Positions 54,470-63,838 of a stretch of DNA of 64,000 nucleotides are shown piece after piece. Below the pieces are notes generated by a model, which was not told the origin of the DNA, ran no database searches, and saw only the letters and a list, made by a program, of their open reading frames with translations. Location of the stretch: contig NZ_FNAJ01000013.1 of assembly GCF_900101905.1 (NCBI RefSeq), positions 1 to 64,000 on the forward strand. The letters are read 5' to 3'. The translations under genes were made by a program, and so were the position numbers. Source of the DNA: Myxococcus virescens. Lineage in GTDB: Bacteria; Myxococcota; Myxococcia; Myxococcales; Myxococcaceae. Positions within the stretch are counted from its first letter, which is position 1. Every line of letters begins with the position of its first letter.

Positions 54470-56143
54470 TCACCGAAGTGCGCGCAGATGAACAGGCGGG
54501 ACGCGGTACTCCGAGGCCTGCTCCACCACGCGGCCCAGGCGCAGCAGCAGGTGCTCCTCGTAGGGGCGGCCTGTGAGCTGGACGCCCACCGGGAGCCCCT
54601 CTTCGTCGAAGCCTGCTGGCACCGACAGCGAGGGGAAGCCCGTCAGGTTGGCCAGGCGCACGAAGCGCATCAGGGCATCGACGACAGGCAGGTTCGACTC
54701 GCCATCCGGAAGCGCCGCCTCCGGAATGAGGGGCGCCGTGGTGGCCGTCGTCGGCGTGACGAGGACGTCCACGCCCGCCATTTGCGCCAGCAGCTCACGC
54801 GTCAGGCGATGCCGGTGCCGCAGGGCATGCACCAGGTCCGTGGCCCGGAAGTGCCGGCCAATGGCCAGGTTGGTGCGCGTGTCGAGCCCGAACTCCGACG
54901 GATGCGCCTTCACATGGGGAAGCATCACCTCCGACATCTCGCTCAGGATGATGCAGCTGTGGGTCCACAGCACGGTGTTGAGGTCGGGAGGCGGAATCTC
55001 CACCACGCGCGCGCCCGCGGCCGACAGTGCGGCCACGGCTTCCTTGCAGCGGGCGACGACGTCCGTGTCGGCGTCCTCGAAGTAGTCCCAGCAGATGCCC
55101 AGCCGCACGCCGCTCAGGCCGTCATCCTCGTAGCCAGACAGGTGATGCGGTGACTGCCCCTGTGAGACGAGGTCGTGTCCATCCGGCCCCGCGAGCACCG
55201 CATACGCCGCGGCGACATCGTCCACGGTGAGCCCCATGGGCCCCACGTGGCCCACGTTCCAGCACAGTGGCGGTACGCCCGTCTCCGGGATGCGGCCCCA
55301 CGTCGCCTTGAGGCCCACGATGCCGCACAGGGCCGCGGGGATGCGGATGGAACCGCCGCCGTCGGCACCGATGCTCAAGGGGCACAGGCCCGCGGCCACG
55401 GCGGCGGCGGAGGCACTGGAGCTGCCACCGGTGATGCGGCCCGTGTCCCAAGGGTTGCGAGCGGCGCCGTGATGGGGATTCAACCCGATGGGGTTGATGC
55501 CAATCTCATTCATGTTGGCCTTGCCGAGGATGATGGCGCCCGCGGCCTTGAGCCGGGCCGCCACCGTCGAGTCCGCGGCGGCCACCTGCGTGCGGAACCG
55601 CGTGCCCAGCGTGGTGGGGAACCCGGCCAGGTCGACCTCGTCCTTCAGCACGACGGGAATGCCGTCGAGCACACTCAGCGGACGCCCCTCGCGCAGCCGC
55701 TCGGAGGACGCCTCTGCGGCCCGGTGCACCTCGTCCGGCTTGCGGGCGATGAACAAGCCCAGGCGCTGCTTCCCACTGTCCATCCGGGCAATGGACTCAT
55801 GAATTCGATTCACCACGGCCACCGGGTCCGTGGCGCCCTCGCGGTAGGCGCGGACATAGGCCGCGACGCTCTCACGCTCCGGCGGACTGGCGGACGCGGC
55901 GATGGCGCGCGCGGCCTGCTCCGTGGGCGTCTGCGGCTCCGTGGCGGCGGTGCCCTGGGGCAACGGAAACTGGAGCGGCGGCGCGTCCCCCGCCGAGAAC
56001 TCACGCCATCGCTCGATGCCGCTGTCCCGCGTCAGCTTGTCCAGCATCACCGACCCGACGCCGCTCTCGAGGGCGTTCACGAAAGCCTTGAGCGCCAGGC
56101 CCGACACACGGGGCGCCTTCACGGGATTGCGTTGGTAGGTCAT
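54470..56143 (-). CDS. Amidase-signature family enzyme
   Basis: The 557-residue protein has the Ser-cisSer-Lys triad of amidase-signature enzymes: Lys167 in VVLKDEVDL, the Ser-rich ITGGSSSASAAAVAAG and GADGGGSIRIPAA. Conserved NPHHGAARNPWD and the C-terminal PTTATTAPLIP match GatA/FAAH relatives. An N-terminal extension of about 95 residues before the core is longer than in GatA, and no gatB or gatC is nearby, so it is a free-standing amidase of unknown substrate rather than the Glu-tRNA amidotransferase subunit. Confidence 0.92.
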   Translation of the reverse strand: MTYQRNPVKAPRVSGLALKAFVNALESGVGSVMLDKLTRDSGIERWREFSAGDAPPLQFPLPQGTAATEPQTPTEQAARAIAASASPPERESVAAYVRAYREGATDPVAVVNRIHESIARMDSGKQRLGLFIARKPDEVHRAAEASSERLREGRPLSVLDGIPVVLKDEVDLAGFPTTLGTRFRTQVAAADSTVAARLKAAGAIILGKANMNEIGINPIGLNPHHGAARNPWDTGRITGGSSSASAAAVAAGLCPLSIGADGGGSIRIPAALCGIVGLKATWGRIPETGVPPLCWNVGHVGPMGLTVDDVAAAYAVLAGPDGHDLVSQGQSPHHLSGYEDDGLSGVRLGICWDYFEDADTDVVARCKEAVAALSAAGARVVEIPPPDLNTVLWTHSCIILSEMSEVMLPHVKAHPSEFGLDTRTNLAIGRHFRATDLVHALRHRHRLTRELLAQMAGVDVLVTPTTATTAPLIPEAALPDGESNLPVVDALMRFVRLANLTGFPSLSVPAGFDEEGLPVGVQLTGRPYEEHLLLRLGRVVEQASEYRVPPVHLRALR

Positions 56144-56329
56144 GGCGCCGCAGCCTATCCCCGAGCCGGCCATCCCGCATGGGCGATGGTGGCCAATTCA
56201 GCGGCACGCATCGTTCGCGTCTTCGTGGACTTCGTGGCTACGCTCTTCCCTCGGTGAGCAGGGACGGAGTCGCTGGACAGGGCCCATGGAGGGCGTGGGT
56301 TGCCGGAGTTCGCGAGTTGGAGGAGCTTC

Positions 56330-58285
56330 ATGCACAGGGCAGATGGCGCACGACACAGCTCACTCGATACCGTTCTGCGCGAGCGGTTCGGCCTGACGGA
56401 CTTCCGCCCTGGCCAACGTGAGGTCCTCGATGCGCTGCTCGGTCCGAAAGCCGCGGCGCTCGCGGTCTTCCCCACAGGTGGCGGCAAGTCGCTCTGCTAT
56501 CAGCTTCCGGCGCTGCTGCTGGAGGGCATCACGGTGGTCGTCTCCCCGCTGATCGCGCTGATGAAGGACCAGATTGACGCCCTGGCCCGGCAGGGCATTC
56601 GTGCCGCGCGGCTGGACGCCTCACTGTCGGTGGACGACTCACGCGAAGTCACGCAGGCGCTGCGCGATGGTTCGCTCAAGCTCTTGTACGTGGCGCCCGA
56701 GCGCTTCAACAACGAGCGCTTCACCGCCCTGCTCCGTGAGCTGCGCATTTCCTTGTTCGCGGTGGACGAGGCGCACTGTGTCTCGGAATGGGGCCACAAC
56801 TTCCGCCCGGACTATCTGAAGCTGGCGAAGGCCGCGCGGGATTTATCGGCAGAGCGAATCCTCGCACTCACCGCCACGGCGACACCCTCCGTCGTGCGAG
56901 ACATCTGCCAGGGCTTTGGCATCCCCGAGGAGAACGCGGTCGTCACGGGTTTCTACCGGCAAAACCTCACGCTGGAGACGACCCCGGTTCACGCCGAGGC
57001 CCGCGACGCGCTCCTCCTGGGGCGGCTCGGCTCCCGAGCGCCCGGCCCCACCATCGTCTACGTCACGCAGCAGAAGACCGCCGAGCGCGTGGCCGCGTTC
57101 CTCTCCGCCGAAGGGCTCCCCGCCAGCGCGTACCACGCGGGACTGGAGCCCGAGGTCCGTGAGCGGGTGCAGGAAGCCTGGATGGCCTCCGCGAATGGCA
57201 TCGTCGTAGCGACCATCGCGTTCGGGATGGGCATCGACAAGGCGGATGTACGGGCCGTGTATCACTACAACCTGCCCAAGGGCCTGGAGAGCTACAGCCA
57301 GGAAATCGGCCGAGCCGGGCGAGATGGAGCGCCATCGGTGGTGGAGCTCTTCGCGTGTCCGGACGATGTCCCCAGCCTGGAGAACTTCGCGCTCGGAGAC
57401 ACACCCACGCGGGAAGCAATTCAAAGTCTGGTGACCGAGTTGCTCGGCCTGGGTCCCGAGCTGAGCGTCGACATGTTCGCTCTGTCCACCCGGCATGATG
57501 TGCGGCCGCTCGTGCTGCGCACCGCGCTGACGTACCTGGAGCTCGAAGGCGTGTTGAGGCAAGGCACGCCGTACTACGCGGGCTACAAGGTGCAGCCGCT
57601 CATGCCCCTCGACGCGCTCGTGGGGCGCTTCCAGGGAGAACGGGGGCAGTTCCTGCGCGACGTGTTTGCTCAGGCGAAGAAAGGACGCACCTGGTACTCG
57701 CTCGACCCGGCCGAGGTGGCGAGTTCGCTTCGGCAGCCCCGCGAGCGCGTGGTGCGGGCCATCGAATATCTCGAGGAACAGGGGCTCGTGTTGCTCCAGG
57801 TCTCCGAGCCGCGGCAGCGCTTCACACGGCTGCGGCCCCAGGAGGACGCAGCAGCGCTCACGGCACTCCTCCATCAGCGGTTTCAGCAGCGCGAGGCCCA
57901 GGAGGTCACGCGTGTCCGGGACGTACTGAAGCTCGTCACCCATGCGGGGTGCCAGAGCAATGCGCTGGTCGCCCACTTCGGTCAGCGGCGGGAGCAGCCG
58001 TGTGGGCACTGCACCTTCTGCCGGACCGGGGAGGCCCAGGTGCTTCCCGCGGTGCGCCGGAGGCCGACACTGCCCGAGGGCCTCGACGTGGCGGGCTTCC
58101 GAGCCCTGGCCGCGAAACATCCCGAGTCGCTCGGGCATCCGAGGCAGGCCGCGAGGTTCCTCTGCGGATTGAGCAGCCCCGCCCTCACGCGGGCGAAGCT
58201 CGGCGGCCACAAGTTGTTCGGCGCACTGGAGGGCTGGCCCTTCGCGGAGGTGCTGGACTTCTGTGGCCAGTCGGCCGTGGCTTGA
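56330..58285 (+). CDS. recQ: ATP-dependent DNA helicase RecQ
   Basis: RecQ unwinds DNA 3' to 5' in recombination and fork repair. The 651-residue product has motif 0 (LTDFRPGQREVL), Walker A PTGGGKS (about 47-53), DEAH (about 146-149), ALTATATP, motif VI QEIGRAGRDG and the zinc-binding RQC cysteines CQSN and CGHCTFC near residues 545-570. No HRDC domain follows; instead the C-terminus has a shorter unassigned domain. GGAGGAG six bases before the ATG at 56330 decides the start. It converges on the pirin gene with a 6-base gap. Confidence 0.95.
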   Translation: MHRADGARHSSLDTVLRERFGLTDFRPGQREVLDALLGPKAAALAVFPTGGGKSLCYQLPALLLEGITVVVSPLIALMKDQIDALARQGIRAARLDASLSVDDSREVTQALRDGSLKLLYVAPERFNNERFTALLRELRISLFAVDEAHCVSEWGHNFRPDYLKLAKAARDLSAERILALTATATPSVVRDICQGFGIPEENAVVTGFYRQNLTLETTPVHAEARDALLLGRLGSRAPGPTIVYVTQQKTAERVAAFLSAEGLPASAYHAGLEPEVRERVQEAWMASANGIVVATIAFGMGIDKADVRAVYHYNLPKGLESYSQEIGRAGRDGAPSVVELFACPDDVPSLENFALGDTPTREAIQSLVTELLGLGPELSVDMFALSTRHDVRPLVLRTALTYLELEGVLRQGTPYYAGYKVQPLMPLDALVGRFQGERGQFLRDVFAQAKKGRTWYSLDPAEVASSLRQPRERVVRAIEYLEEQGLVLLQVSEPRQRFTRLRPQEDAAALTALLHQRFQQREAQEVTRVRDVLKLVTHAGCQSNALVAHFGQRREQPCGHCTFCRTGEAQVLPAVRRRPTLPEGLDVAGFRALAAKHPESLGHPRQAARFLCGLSSPALTRAKLGGHKLFGALEGWPFAEVLDFCGQSAVA

Positions 58286-58291
58286 CGACCA

Positions 58292-59248
58292 TCACCCCTG
58301 GTCGAGGACGCCCGCGCGATAGTCGTCAAAGGCCTGCTGGATCTCCTCGCGGGTGTTCATGACGAACGGGCCGTACTGGACGATGGGCTCACGCAGGGGC
58401 ATCGCCGCGGCGATGAGCAACTCGCTCCGGCGATTCCTCGCGCGCACGCGAAGCCGGCTCCCCGGGCCGAGCAATGCCAGCGAGCCCTCGCGCACCGGCT
58501 TCGACGTGTCTTCAGGTCCCAGGTCGACCTCGCCCGTGGACACGAAGGCGAAGGTGGTGTGGTCCGACGGTGTGTCGAGTTCGAAAGGACGGTCGTCCTC
58601 GAGCGCCAGGGTCAGCAAGAGCGGCCGCGTGGGGCGCTCACGCACGGGACCCTGGAGCCCGTTCATGTGGCCCGCGATGACACGCGCGCGGCTCCCCGAG
58701 GGAGACAGGCGCTCCTCCGCGAGTTGTTCTGGCGTGTGGTCCTGATAGGCGGGCGGGCACATCTTCTCCTTCGCGGGGAGGTTGAGCCAGAGCTGGAAGC
58801 CCGACATCAACCCTTGCACCTGCTCCGGCATCTCCGAGTGGATGAGGCCACGGCCCGCCGTCATCCACTGCGAGCCACCTCCGGCGATGAGCCCGCTGTT
58901 GCCACGGCTGTCCCGGTGGCGCATTCGCCCCTCGAGCATGACTGTGACGGTCTCGAAGCCCCGGTGGGGGTGATTCGGGAAGCCGTTGATGTAGGCCCCG
59001 GGGTCATCGGAGTGGAACCGGTCGAGCATGAGGAATGGGTCGAGGTTCCGCAGCGAGGGCTGCCCGATGACCCGCGTCAAGCGAACGCCGGCTCCGTCCG
59101 TCGCGGGGACGCCTTCGAGCGTCTGCACCACATTGCGTTGCGACTGCAGGATGACCGCCGGAGCCTCCGAGCGCCGACACCCGATGGCCGAGGCGGCCAC
59201 GAGAAGACCCGACTGAAGGAGGAAACGGCGGCGCGAGGTGGCGTTCAT
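58292..59248 (-). CDS. Exported pirin-family protein with Tat/lipobox signal
   Basis: The 318-residue product has a bicupin pirin core with PNHPHRGFETVTVMLEGRMRHRDS, GGGSQWMTAGRGLIHSE and GFQLWLNLPA; the metal-binding His-x-His and Glu positions are kept. Pirins are usually cytosolic quercetinase-like or redox-sensing proteins, but this one begins with SRRRFLLQSGLLVAASAIGC, combining a twin-arginine motif with a lipobox. It should therefore be folded with metal in the cytoplasm and exported. The ATG at 59248 lies 64 bases from the tRNA-Leu gene. Confidence 0.9.
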   Translation of the reverse strand: MNATSRRRFLLQSGLLVAASAIGCRRSEAPAVILQSQRNVVQTLEGVPATDGAGVRLTRVIGQPSLRNLDPFLMLDRFHSDDPGAYINGFPNHPHRGFETVTVMLEGRMRHRDSRGNSGLIAGGGSQWMTAGRGLIHSEMPEQVQGLMSGFQLWLNLPAKEKMCPPAYQDHTPEQLAEERLSPSGSRARVIAGHMNGLQGPVRERPTRPLLLTLALEDDRPFELDTPSDHTTFAFVSTGEVDLGPEDTSKPVREGSLALLGPGSRLRVRARNRRSELLIAAAMPLREPIVQYGPFVMNTREEIQQAFDDYRAGVLDQG

Positions 59249-59289
59249 GAAGACCTTGCCGGAAACCGGGTGTGCGTCCCCCGAGCCTC

Positions 59290-59308
59290 CTCCGGGAGCC
59301 GCCCGGAG
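59290..59308 (-). other. Hairpin between tRNA-Leu and the pirin gene
   Basis: CTCCGGG at 59290-59296 pairs with CCCGGAG at 59302-59308 around AGCCG. Five bases separate it from the tRNA 3' end, so it may aid tRNA 3' processing or terminate most transcription; no T-tract follows on the minus strand. Confidence 0.4.
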
Positions 59309-59312
59309 TCCA

Positions 59313-59398
59313 TGCACGAGCCGGGGATCGAACCCGGACGGCCCTTACGGGCCAGCGGATTTTAAGTCCGCTGCGTCTGCCAGTTCCGCCACTCGTGC
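59313..59398 (-). tRNA. tRNA-Leu (anticodon UAA)
   Basis: The minus strand folds as an 86-base class II tRNA: acceptor GCACGAG (59398-59392) with CTCGTGC (59320-59314), anticodon stem AGCGGA/TCCGCT around CTTAAAA giving anticodon TAA, a variable arm GGCCC/GGGCC and the T-arm CCGGGTTCGATCCCCGG. CCA is not encoded. Confidence 0.95.
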
Positions 59399-59709
59399 CC
59401 TGCTGCGGGCAGCACCCTACAGGGCCTGTCCTACCTCCGGCAAAGGCCTCGTGCAGCCCCAGGCTCTCTTCCCTCTCCGCTGGGGCTCCTGGCAGGCCTG
59501 GGCGCCTCATTTCGCGCCCAGCGATGCCTCGAGGCCCGCGCCAGGGTGCTCAGGGATGCGCCAACCCCTCAAGAGCGTTGAAGAATCCAGGGCCCCGGGT
59601 CGGATTCGCCGCCAGGGAGGCCGGTCCGGGCCCCCTTCTCTTCACAGTTCGACGGCCGGAATGTGCTCCACCGTCGCATCCCGCCTGACCCTGTTATAAA
59701 GCGCCCCCC
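59399..59709. other. Intergenic region between tRNA-Leu and ffh
   Basis: These 311 bases must contain divergent promoters for the tRNA and ffh. A hairpin AGCCCCAG/CTGGGGCT lies around 59456-59487, and TTATAA at 59693-59698, just before ffh, is the best -10-like box but has no well-spaced -35. I see no convincing gene and no SRP RNA tetraloop signature. Confidence 0.3.
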
Positions 59710-61356
59710 ATGCTCGAGACCGTAACCAAGGGCTTCCGCGCCGCCAAGAACCGCCTCGCCGGCAAGAGCGAGCTCACCCCGGAGCTGGTCGACGAGTCGC
59801 TGCGCGACATCCGCGTCTCCCTGCTCGAGGCCGACGTCGCCTTCGACGTCGTGAAGAAGTTTGTCGCCCGCGTCCGCGAGAAGTCCGTGGGCGAGCTGGT
59901 GCAGACGACCATCACCGACACGGCTGGCCAGAAGCGCAAGGTCAGCCCGATGGACCACTTCATCAAGATCTGCCACGACGAGCTGGAGGCCCTCATGGGG
60001 CCCGTCGACACCAGCTTGAAGCTGAAGCCCAAGGGCCAGCTGTCCGGCATCATGATGGTGGGCCTCCAGGGCTCCGGTAAGACGACCACGACCGGAAAGC
60101 TCGCCAGCCGGCTCCTCCAGGAAGGGCGCAAGCCCCTGCTCGTCGCCGCCGACATCTACCGCCCCGCCGCCGTGGATCAGCTCAAGGTCCTGGGCGAGCG
60201 GCTCAAGGTCCCCGTCTACCACGAGCCCGGCATCCAGCCGCCCGAGCTCGCCAAGCGGGGCTATGCCGCCGCGCGCGAGCAGAAGTGCGACGTAGTGCTC
60301 ATCGACACCGCCGGCCGGCTCGCCATCGACGAGTCCCTGATGGCCGAACTGGAGTCCATCAAGGGCAACGTCCAGCCGGACAACATCCTCCTGGTGTGCG
60401 ACGCGATGATTGGTCAGGACGCTGTGCGCACGGCGGCGGAGTTCGACCGGCGGCTGACGCTGGACGGCTTCATCCTCACCAAGCTGGACGGTGACGCCCG
60501 CGGCGGCGCCGCGCTGTCCATCAAGGAAGTCACGGGCAAGCCCATCAAGTTCCTCGGCATGGGCGAGTCCATGGACAAGCTGGAGGAGTTCCGCCCGGCC
60601 GGCCTCGCGGGCCGCATCCTCGGGTTCGGCGACATCGTCGGCCTGATGAAGGACTTCGAGAAGGTCGTCGACGAGAAGAAGGCCGAGGAGGATGCCAAGA
60701 AGCTCCTGTCCGGCCAGTTCACGATGAAGGACTTCGTCGAGCAGATCCGCATGGTCCGGAAGATGGGACCGCTCAAGGATCTGCTGGAGAAGTTCCCCCT
60801 CTTCGGCGACCTCACCGAGCACCTCAACCCGGACGAGAAGGAGCTCACGAAGATCGAGTCGATGTACGACTCGATGACGGCGAAGGAGCGCCTGCGGCCA
60901 GATACCGTCAACAACAGCTGCATCAACCGCATCGCCAAGGGCAGCGGCCGCAAGGTCGAAGAGGTCAAGGAGCTGCTCCAGAAGTTCGGGATGATGCAGC
61001 AGGTGATGGGCACCATCGGCCAGAATCCGGGCCTCTTGGGCCGCATCCCCGGCTTCAAGCAGTTGGGTCAGCTGTCGCAGATGAAGAACATGGACCTCTC
61101 CAGCATGTTCGGCGGCGACCCGAAGATGATGGAGAAGATGATGAGCGGCGGCATGCCCGGCATGGGCATGCCCATGCAGTTGCCGCAGATTGCTCCCGGC
61201 TACACGCCGCCCATGGGCCAGGCCGCCATGGCCAAGGCCCGGTTGATGGGCTACGCGCCGCCTTCCGCCGCCGGCAAGAGCGAGGACCGCGACGCCATCA
61301 AGGAGCGCCGCAAGCGGGAGAAGGAGAACAAGAAGAAGAACCGGAAGAAGAAGTAG
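59710..61356 (+). CDS. ffh: Signal recognition particle protein Ffh
   Basis: Ffh binds signal peptides and 4.5S RNA and targets ribosomes to FtsY at the membrane. The 548-residue protein has the N-domain, G-domain with GLQGSGKTTTTGKLA (G1), DTAGRLAID (G3) and TKLDGDARGGAA (G4), and a Met-rich M-domain including RMVRKMGPLKDLLEKFP. The C-terminal tail (about 450-548) is longer than usual, very Met/Gly/Pro-rich and ends in a basic KKKNRKKK run. It is apparently monocistronic, with a terminator at 61379-61426. Confidence 0.97.
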   Translation: MLETVTKGFRAAKNRLAGKSELTPELVDESLRDIRVSLLEADVAFDVVKKFVARVREKSVGELVQTTITDTAGQKRKVSPMDHFIKICHDELEALMGPVDTSLKLKPKGQLSGIMMVGLQGSGKTTTTGKLASRLLQEGRKPLLVAADIYRPAAVDQLKVLGERLKVPVYHEPGIQPPELAKRGYAAAREQKCDVVLIDTAGRLAIDESLMAELESIKGNVQPDNILLVCDAMIGQDAVRTAAEFDRRLTLDGFILTKLDGDARGGAALSIKEVTGKPIKFLGMGESMDKLEEFRPAGLAGRILGFGDIVGLMKDFEKVVDEKKAEEDAKKLLSGQFTMKDFVEQIRMVRKMGPLKDLLEKFPLFGDLTEHLNPDEKELTKIESMYDSMTAKERLRPDTVNNSCINRIAKGSGRKVEEVKELLQKFGMMQQVMGTIGQNPGLLGRIPGFKQLGQLSQMKNMDLSSMFGGDPKMMEKMMSGGMPGMGMPMQLPQIAPGYTPPMGQAAMAKARLMGYAPPSAAGKSEDRDAIKERRKREKENKKKNRKKK

Positions 61357-61378
61357 GCCGCCTGCGGCCCCGGTGCCC

Positions 61379-61426
61379 ACGCCCGCCTCCCCGCATTCGT
61401 GCTGGGAGTGCGGGCGTTCGTGTTTT
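61379..61426 (+). terminator. Intrinsic terminator after ffh
   Basis: ACGCCCGC at 61379-61386 pairs with GCGGGCGT at 61410-61417, with an inner CTCCC/GGGAG stem, followed by TCGTGTTTT. It starts 23 bases after the ffh stop. Confidence 0.75.
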
Positions 61427-61627
61427 CGTGGCGCATCCGCGCGTTCAGACTGGAATCCGCCGGTGAGGACGGGGCTGCCACGAGGCGTGGTATGCGTCCG
61501 AGACGCGAACGCGACGCCCTGCACCATTCGCCTTTGGGCTGCTCGGAGAGGCCACAGCTTCGCCGGGCGCAGGCATCCTCAACAACCGTCGCGGCTCCTG
61601 GAACGCTCTTTGCCAAGCATCCGACTC

Positions 61628-63754
61628 ATGTCCCGACTCCCCTGCGCCTTGCTGTTAACCGCAATCACCCTGTCCACTGCGTGCATCAACGTCCCGGAGG
61701 TCGAGCCCGACCCAACCCCGGACGGAGGGGTACAGCCCACGACGAAGTTCACACTGAGCCTGAGCCCCAGCGAAGACTCCGCACTCCAGGGCGGCAGTCG
61801 ACCCATTCAGGTCGCTATCGTTCGGGCCGAGGGATACTCGGACAGGATTTCCGTGTCATTGGAGCAACCGCCTTCCGGCATCACCGCCCAGCCCACAGCG
61901 ATTCCCGTTGGGGAGACCACCGCCACATTGACCCTCCAGGTCTCCCCCAGCGCGGCGGCTGGAGAAACGACGATCACGGTCCGCGCAGCATCTGGCAACG
62001 ACTTCCGGACAGCCTCGCTCAAGCTCACCGTCGTGCCGGCCGGAGACCTGGTCGTGCGATGGGCGGCTCCCGCCCCAGCGGACTCTGCCACCTACACCAA
62101 CGGAGCGTTGCCGTTGGAAGCAACGATTGAGGGGGGCGCAGCCGACACTGTCGAGTTCCACCGCGACACGCAACTTCTGGCGAGTGTCTCGGCGCCGCCG
62201 TACACCTATACGTGGGACACCCGGGGGATGCCCGAGGGAGCGTTCCAACTTGTGGCGCGAGCCGCGCGAGGCGGCACAACCTTCACGAGCATCGCACGGA
62301 CGGTGATCGTGGATCGCACGCCTCCGCAGGTCTCGAGCCGCGCGCCTGCATCGAGCGATGCTCAGGTCAGCGCGCGTGCCTCCTTGGAGGCGACGTTCAG
62401 CGAGCCGGTGCGCCCTGCGAGCATATCTCCAGACAACGTGGAAGTGCTCGCTCACGGCAACACCCGGATTGAGACAACCGTCAGCCTCTCCGCCGACGGA
62501 ACGACGTTGACGATTACGCCCACCACGCCCCTGCCTGCCCCCAGTACCGTCCTGGTGAAGCTCGGAACCGGCAGTCAGCCCATTCTGGACCTGGCGGGCA
62601 ATGTGCTGCAGTCCACCACCGAATGGCAGTTCACAGTCCCTGTCTGGCTCCCCGTTGGCGGAGCTCTCAGTGCAAGGGCTGGATCGACACCAGCAGAGAA
62701 TGCAGTACTCAAGCTGGATGCAGATGACCTGCCCGTCGTCGCCTGGTCTGAGTTTGATGGCTCAGCCAAGAACATCCATGTGGCCCGCTGGAACGGGGCG
62801 ACTTGGAGCCATCTGGGCGGAGCGCTGAGTGGACTTGCTGGCACCGGGACTCATGCAGAGAACCCCACGCTGCATCTTGATGCCTCGGGAAGGGTGTTGC
62901 TCGCCTGGCAGGAAGCGACGGGAGTTGGAACCGGGAAAAACCTATATGCGCGGCGTTGGAACAACACCTTCTGGGAGGACCTACCTGCCTTTCCCATTAC
63001 GGGAACCGAAGACAGGTTCATCGCGGAACCCAGCATAACAACAACAAGCACCGGAGCCATTTACGTCTACGCAACACATCAATTCGGCGTTCCCCGGCTC
63101 GTTGCTTTTGAACTTAGCGCAGGCGCGACGAACTGGACGACCATCGACGTACATCGTCCATTGGATTATGACACGACTGGAAGAGCGACCATCAGCGCGC
63201 ACGGCGCGAACGTATTCGTCTCATACGACGCCTACCACGCCCAACATGAAACCCGTGTCATTGGCGTGCTCTTGAACCATTCAGGAGCAGTGGGGAGCAG
63301 CATCATCACCGCGCCCCAGTCGGTAGCCGCAGTCACCCCCAGCATCGCCACCTCAGCAGTTGGCGTGCCGTCCGTCGCATGGCAAGAAGTGCATAAGAGC
63401 ACAGTAGAAGGCTCGATTCACTTCTCGAACTGGACAGGTAGCGAGTGGGCCGAGCCGATGCTCCTCAGTCACGACTCGACAAACAATACCGAGCCATCGC
63501 TCGCCATTGGCGACAACGGCATTCCCACGGTGGCATGGAGCGGCGTCGCGAACTCCCAGCGTTCTATCTATGTCTCCCGCCAACGCGCCGCCACCTGGGA
63601 GCCCATCGGTCCGCCTTTGCGCTCCATGACAGGGAGTGGTGCCCAAGCACATCGGCCCACGCTTGACATGGATCGCCAAAGCCGCCCATGGCTGGCCTGG
63701 CACGAAGCAGGCTCAACCAGCACCGACATTCACGTCTATCGTCACAATCAATGA
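61628..63754 (+). CDS. Lipoprotein with Ig-like domains and a predicted seven-bladed propeller
   Basis: The 708-residue product has a signal ending LSTAC and then two Ig-like domains (about 45-140 and 145-235), a BIg5-like domain with TPPQVSSRAPASS (about 235-335) and a C-terminal region (about 340-708) of seven repeats. Each repeat has a VAW-type strand (VVAWSEFDG, LLAWQEATG, YVYATHQFG, FVSYDAYHA, SVAWQEVHK, TVAWSGVAN, WLAWHEAGS) followed by a second strand with W or Y, suggesting a seven-bladed beta-propeller. It is probably a surface binding protein. Codon use in the second half is visibly richer in A/T than in neighbours. Confidence 0.8.
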   Translation: MSRLPCALLLTAITLSTACINVPEVEPDPTPDGGVQPTTKFTLSLSPSEDSALQGGSRPIQVAIVRAEGYSDRISVSLEQPPSGITAQPTAIPVGETTATLTLQVSPSAAAGETTITVRAASGNDFRTASLKLTVVPAGDLVVRWAAPAPADSATYTNGALPLEATIEGGAADTVEFHRDTQLLASVSAPPYTYTWDTRGMPEGAFQLVARAARGGTTFTSIARTVIVDRTPPQVSSRAPASSDAQVSARASLEATFSEPVRPASISPDNVEVLAHGNTRIETTVSLSADGTTLTITPTTPLPAPSTVLVKLGTGSQPILDLAGNVLQSTTEWQFTVPVWLPVGGALSARAGSTPAENAVLKLDADDLPVVAWSEFDGSAKNIHVARWNGATWSHLGGALSGLAGTGTHAENPTLHLDASGRVLLAWQEATGVGTGKNLYARRWNNTFWEDLPAFPITGTEDRFIAEPSITTTSTGAIYVYATHQFGVPRLVAFELSAGATNWTTIDVHRPLDYDTTGRATISAHGANVFVSYDAYHAQHETRVIGVLLNHSGAVGSSIITAPQSVAAVTPSIATSAVGVPSVAWQEVHKSTVEGSIHFSNWTGSEWAEPMLLSHDSTNNTEPSLAIGDNGIPTVAWSGVANSQRSIYVSRQRAATWEPIGPPLRSMTGSGAQAHRPTLDMDRQSRPWLAWHEAGSTSTDIHVYRHNQ

Positions 63755-63760
63755 TGTAAT

Positions 63761-63809
63761 GGAAGCGCTCATGGCCGAACGCTTGGCTGGAGTCGGCCGT
63801 GAGCGCTCC
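63761..63809. terminator. Long hairpin between convergent genes near the right edge
   Basis: GGAAGCGCTCATGGCCGA at 63761-63778 pairs with TCGGCCGTGAGCGCTCC at 63793-63809 (about 17 pairs with one bulge and one wobble). It follows the propeller lipoprotein by 6 bases and precedes the end of a minus-strand gene, so it likely terminates both. Confidence 0.75.
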
Positions 63810-63838
63810 TCTTCATCAGTTCGGAGTTCAGGGACCTG

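Noticed and set aside
59399-59709. SRP (4.5S) RNA gene next to ffh
   Set aside because: Neither strand shows the conserved GGAAG-type tetraloop and asymmetric loop of SRP RNA.
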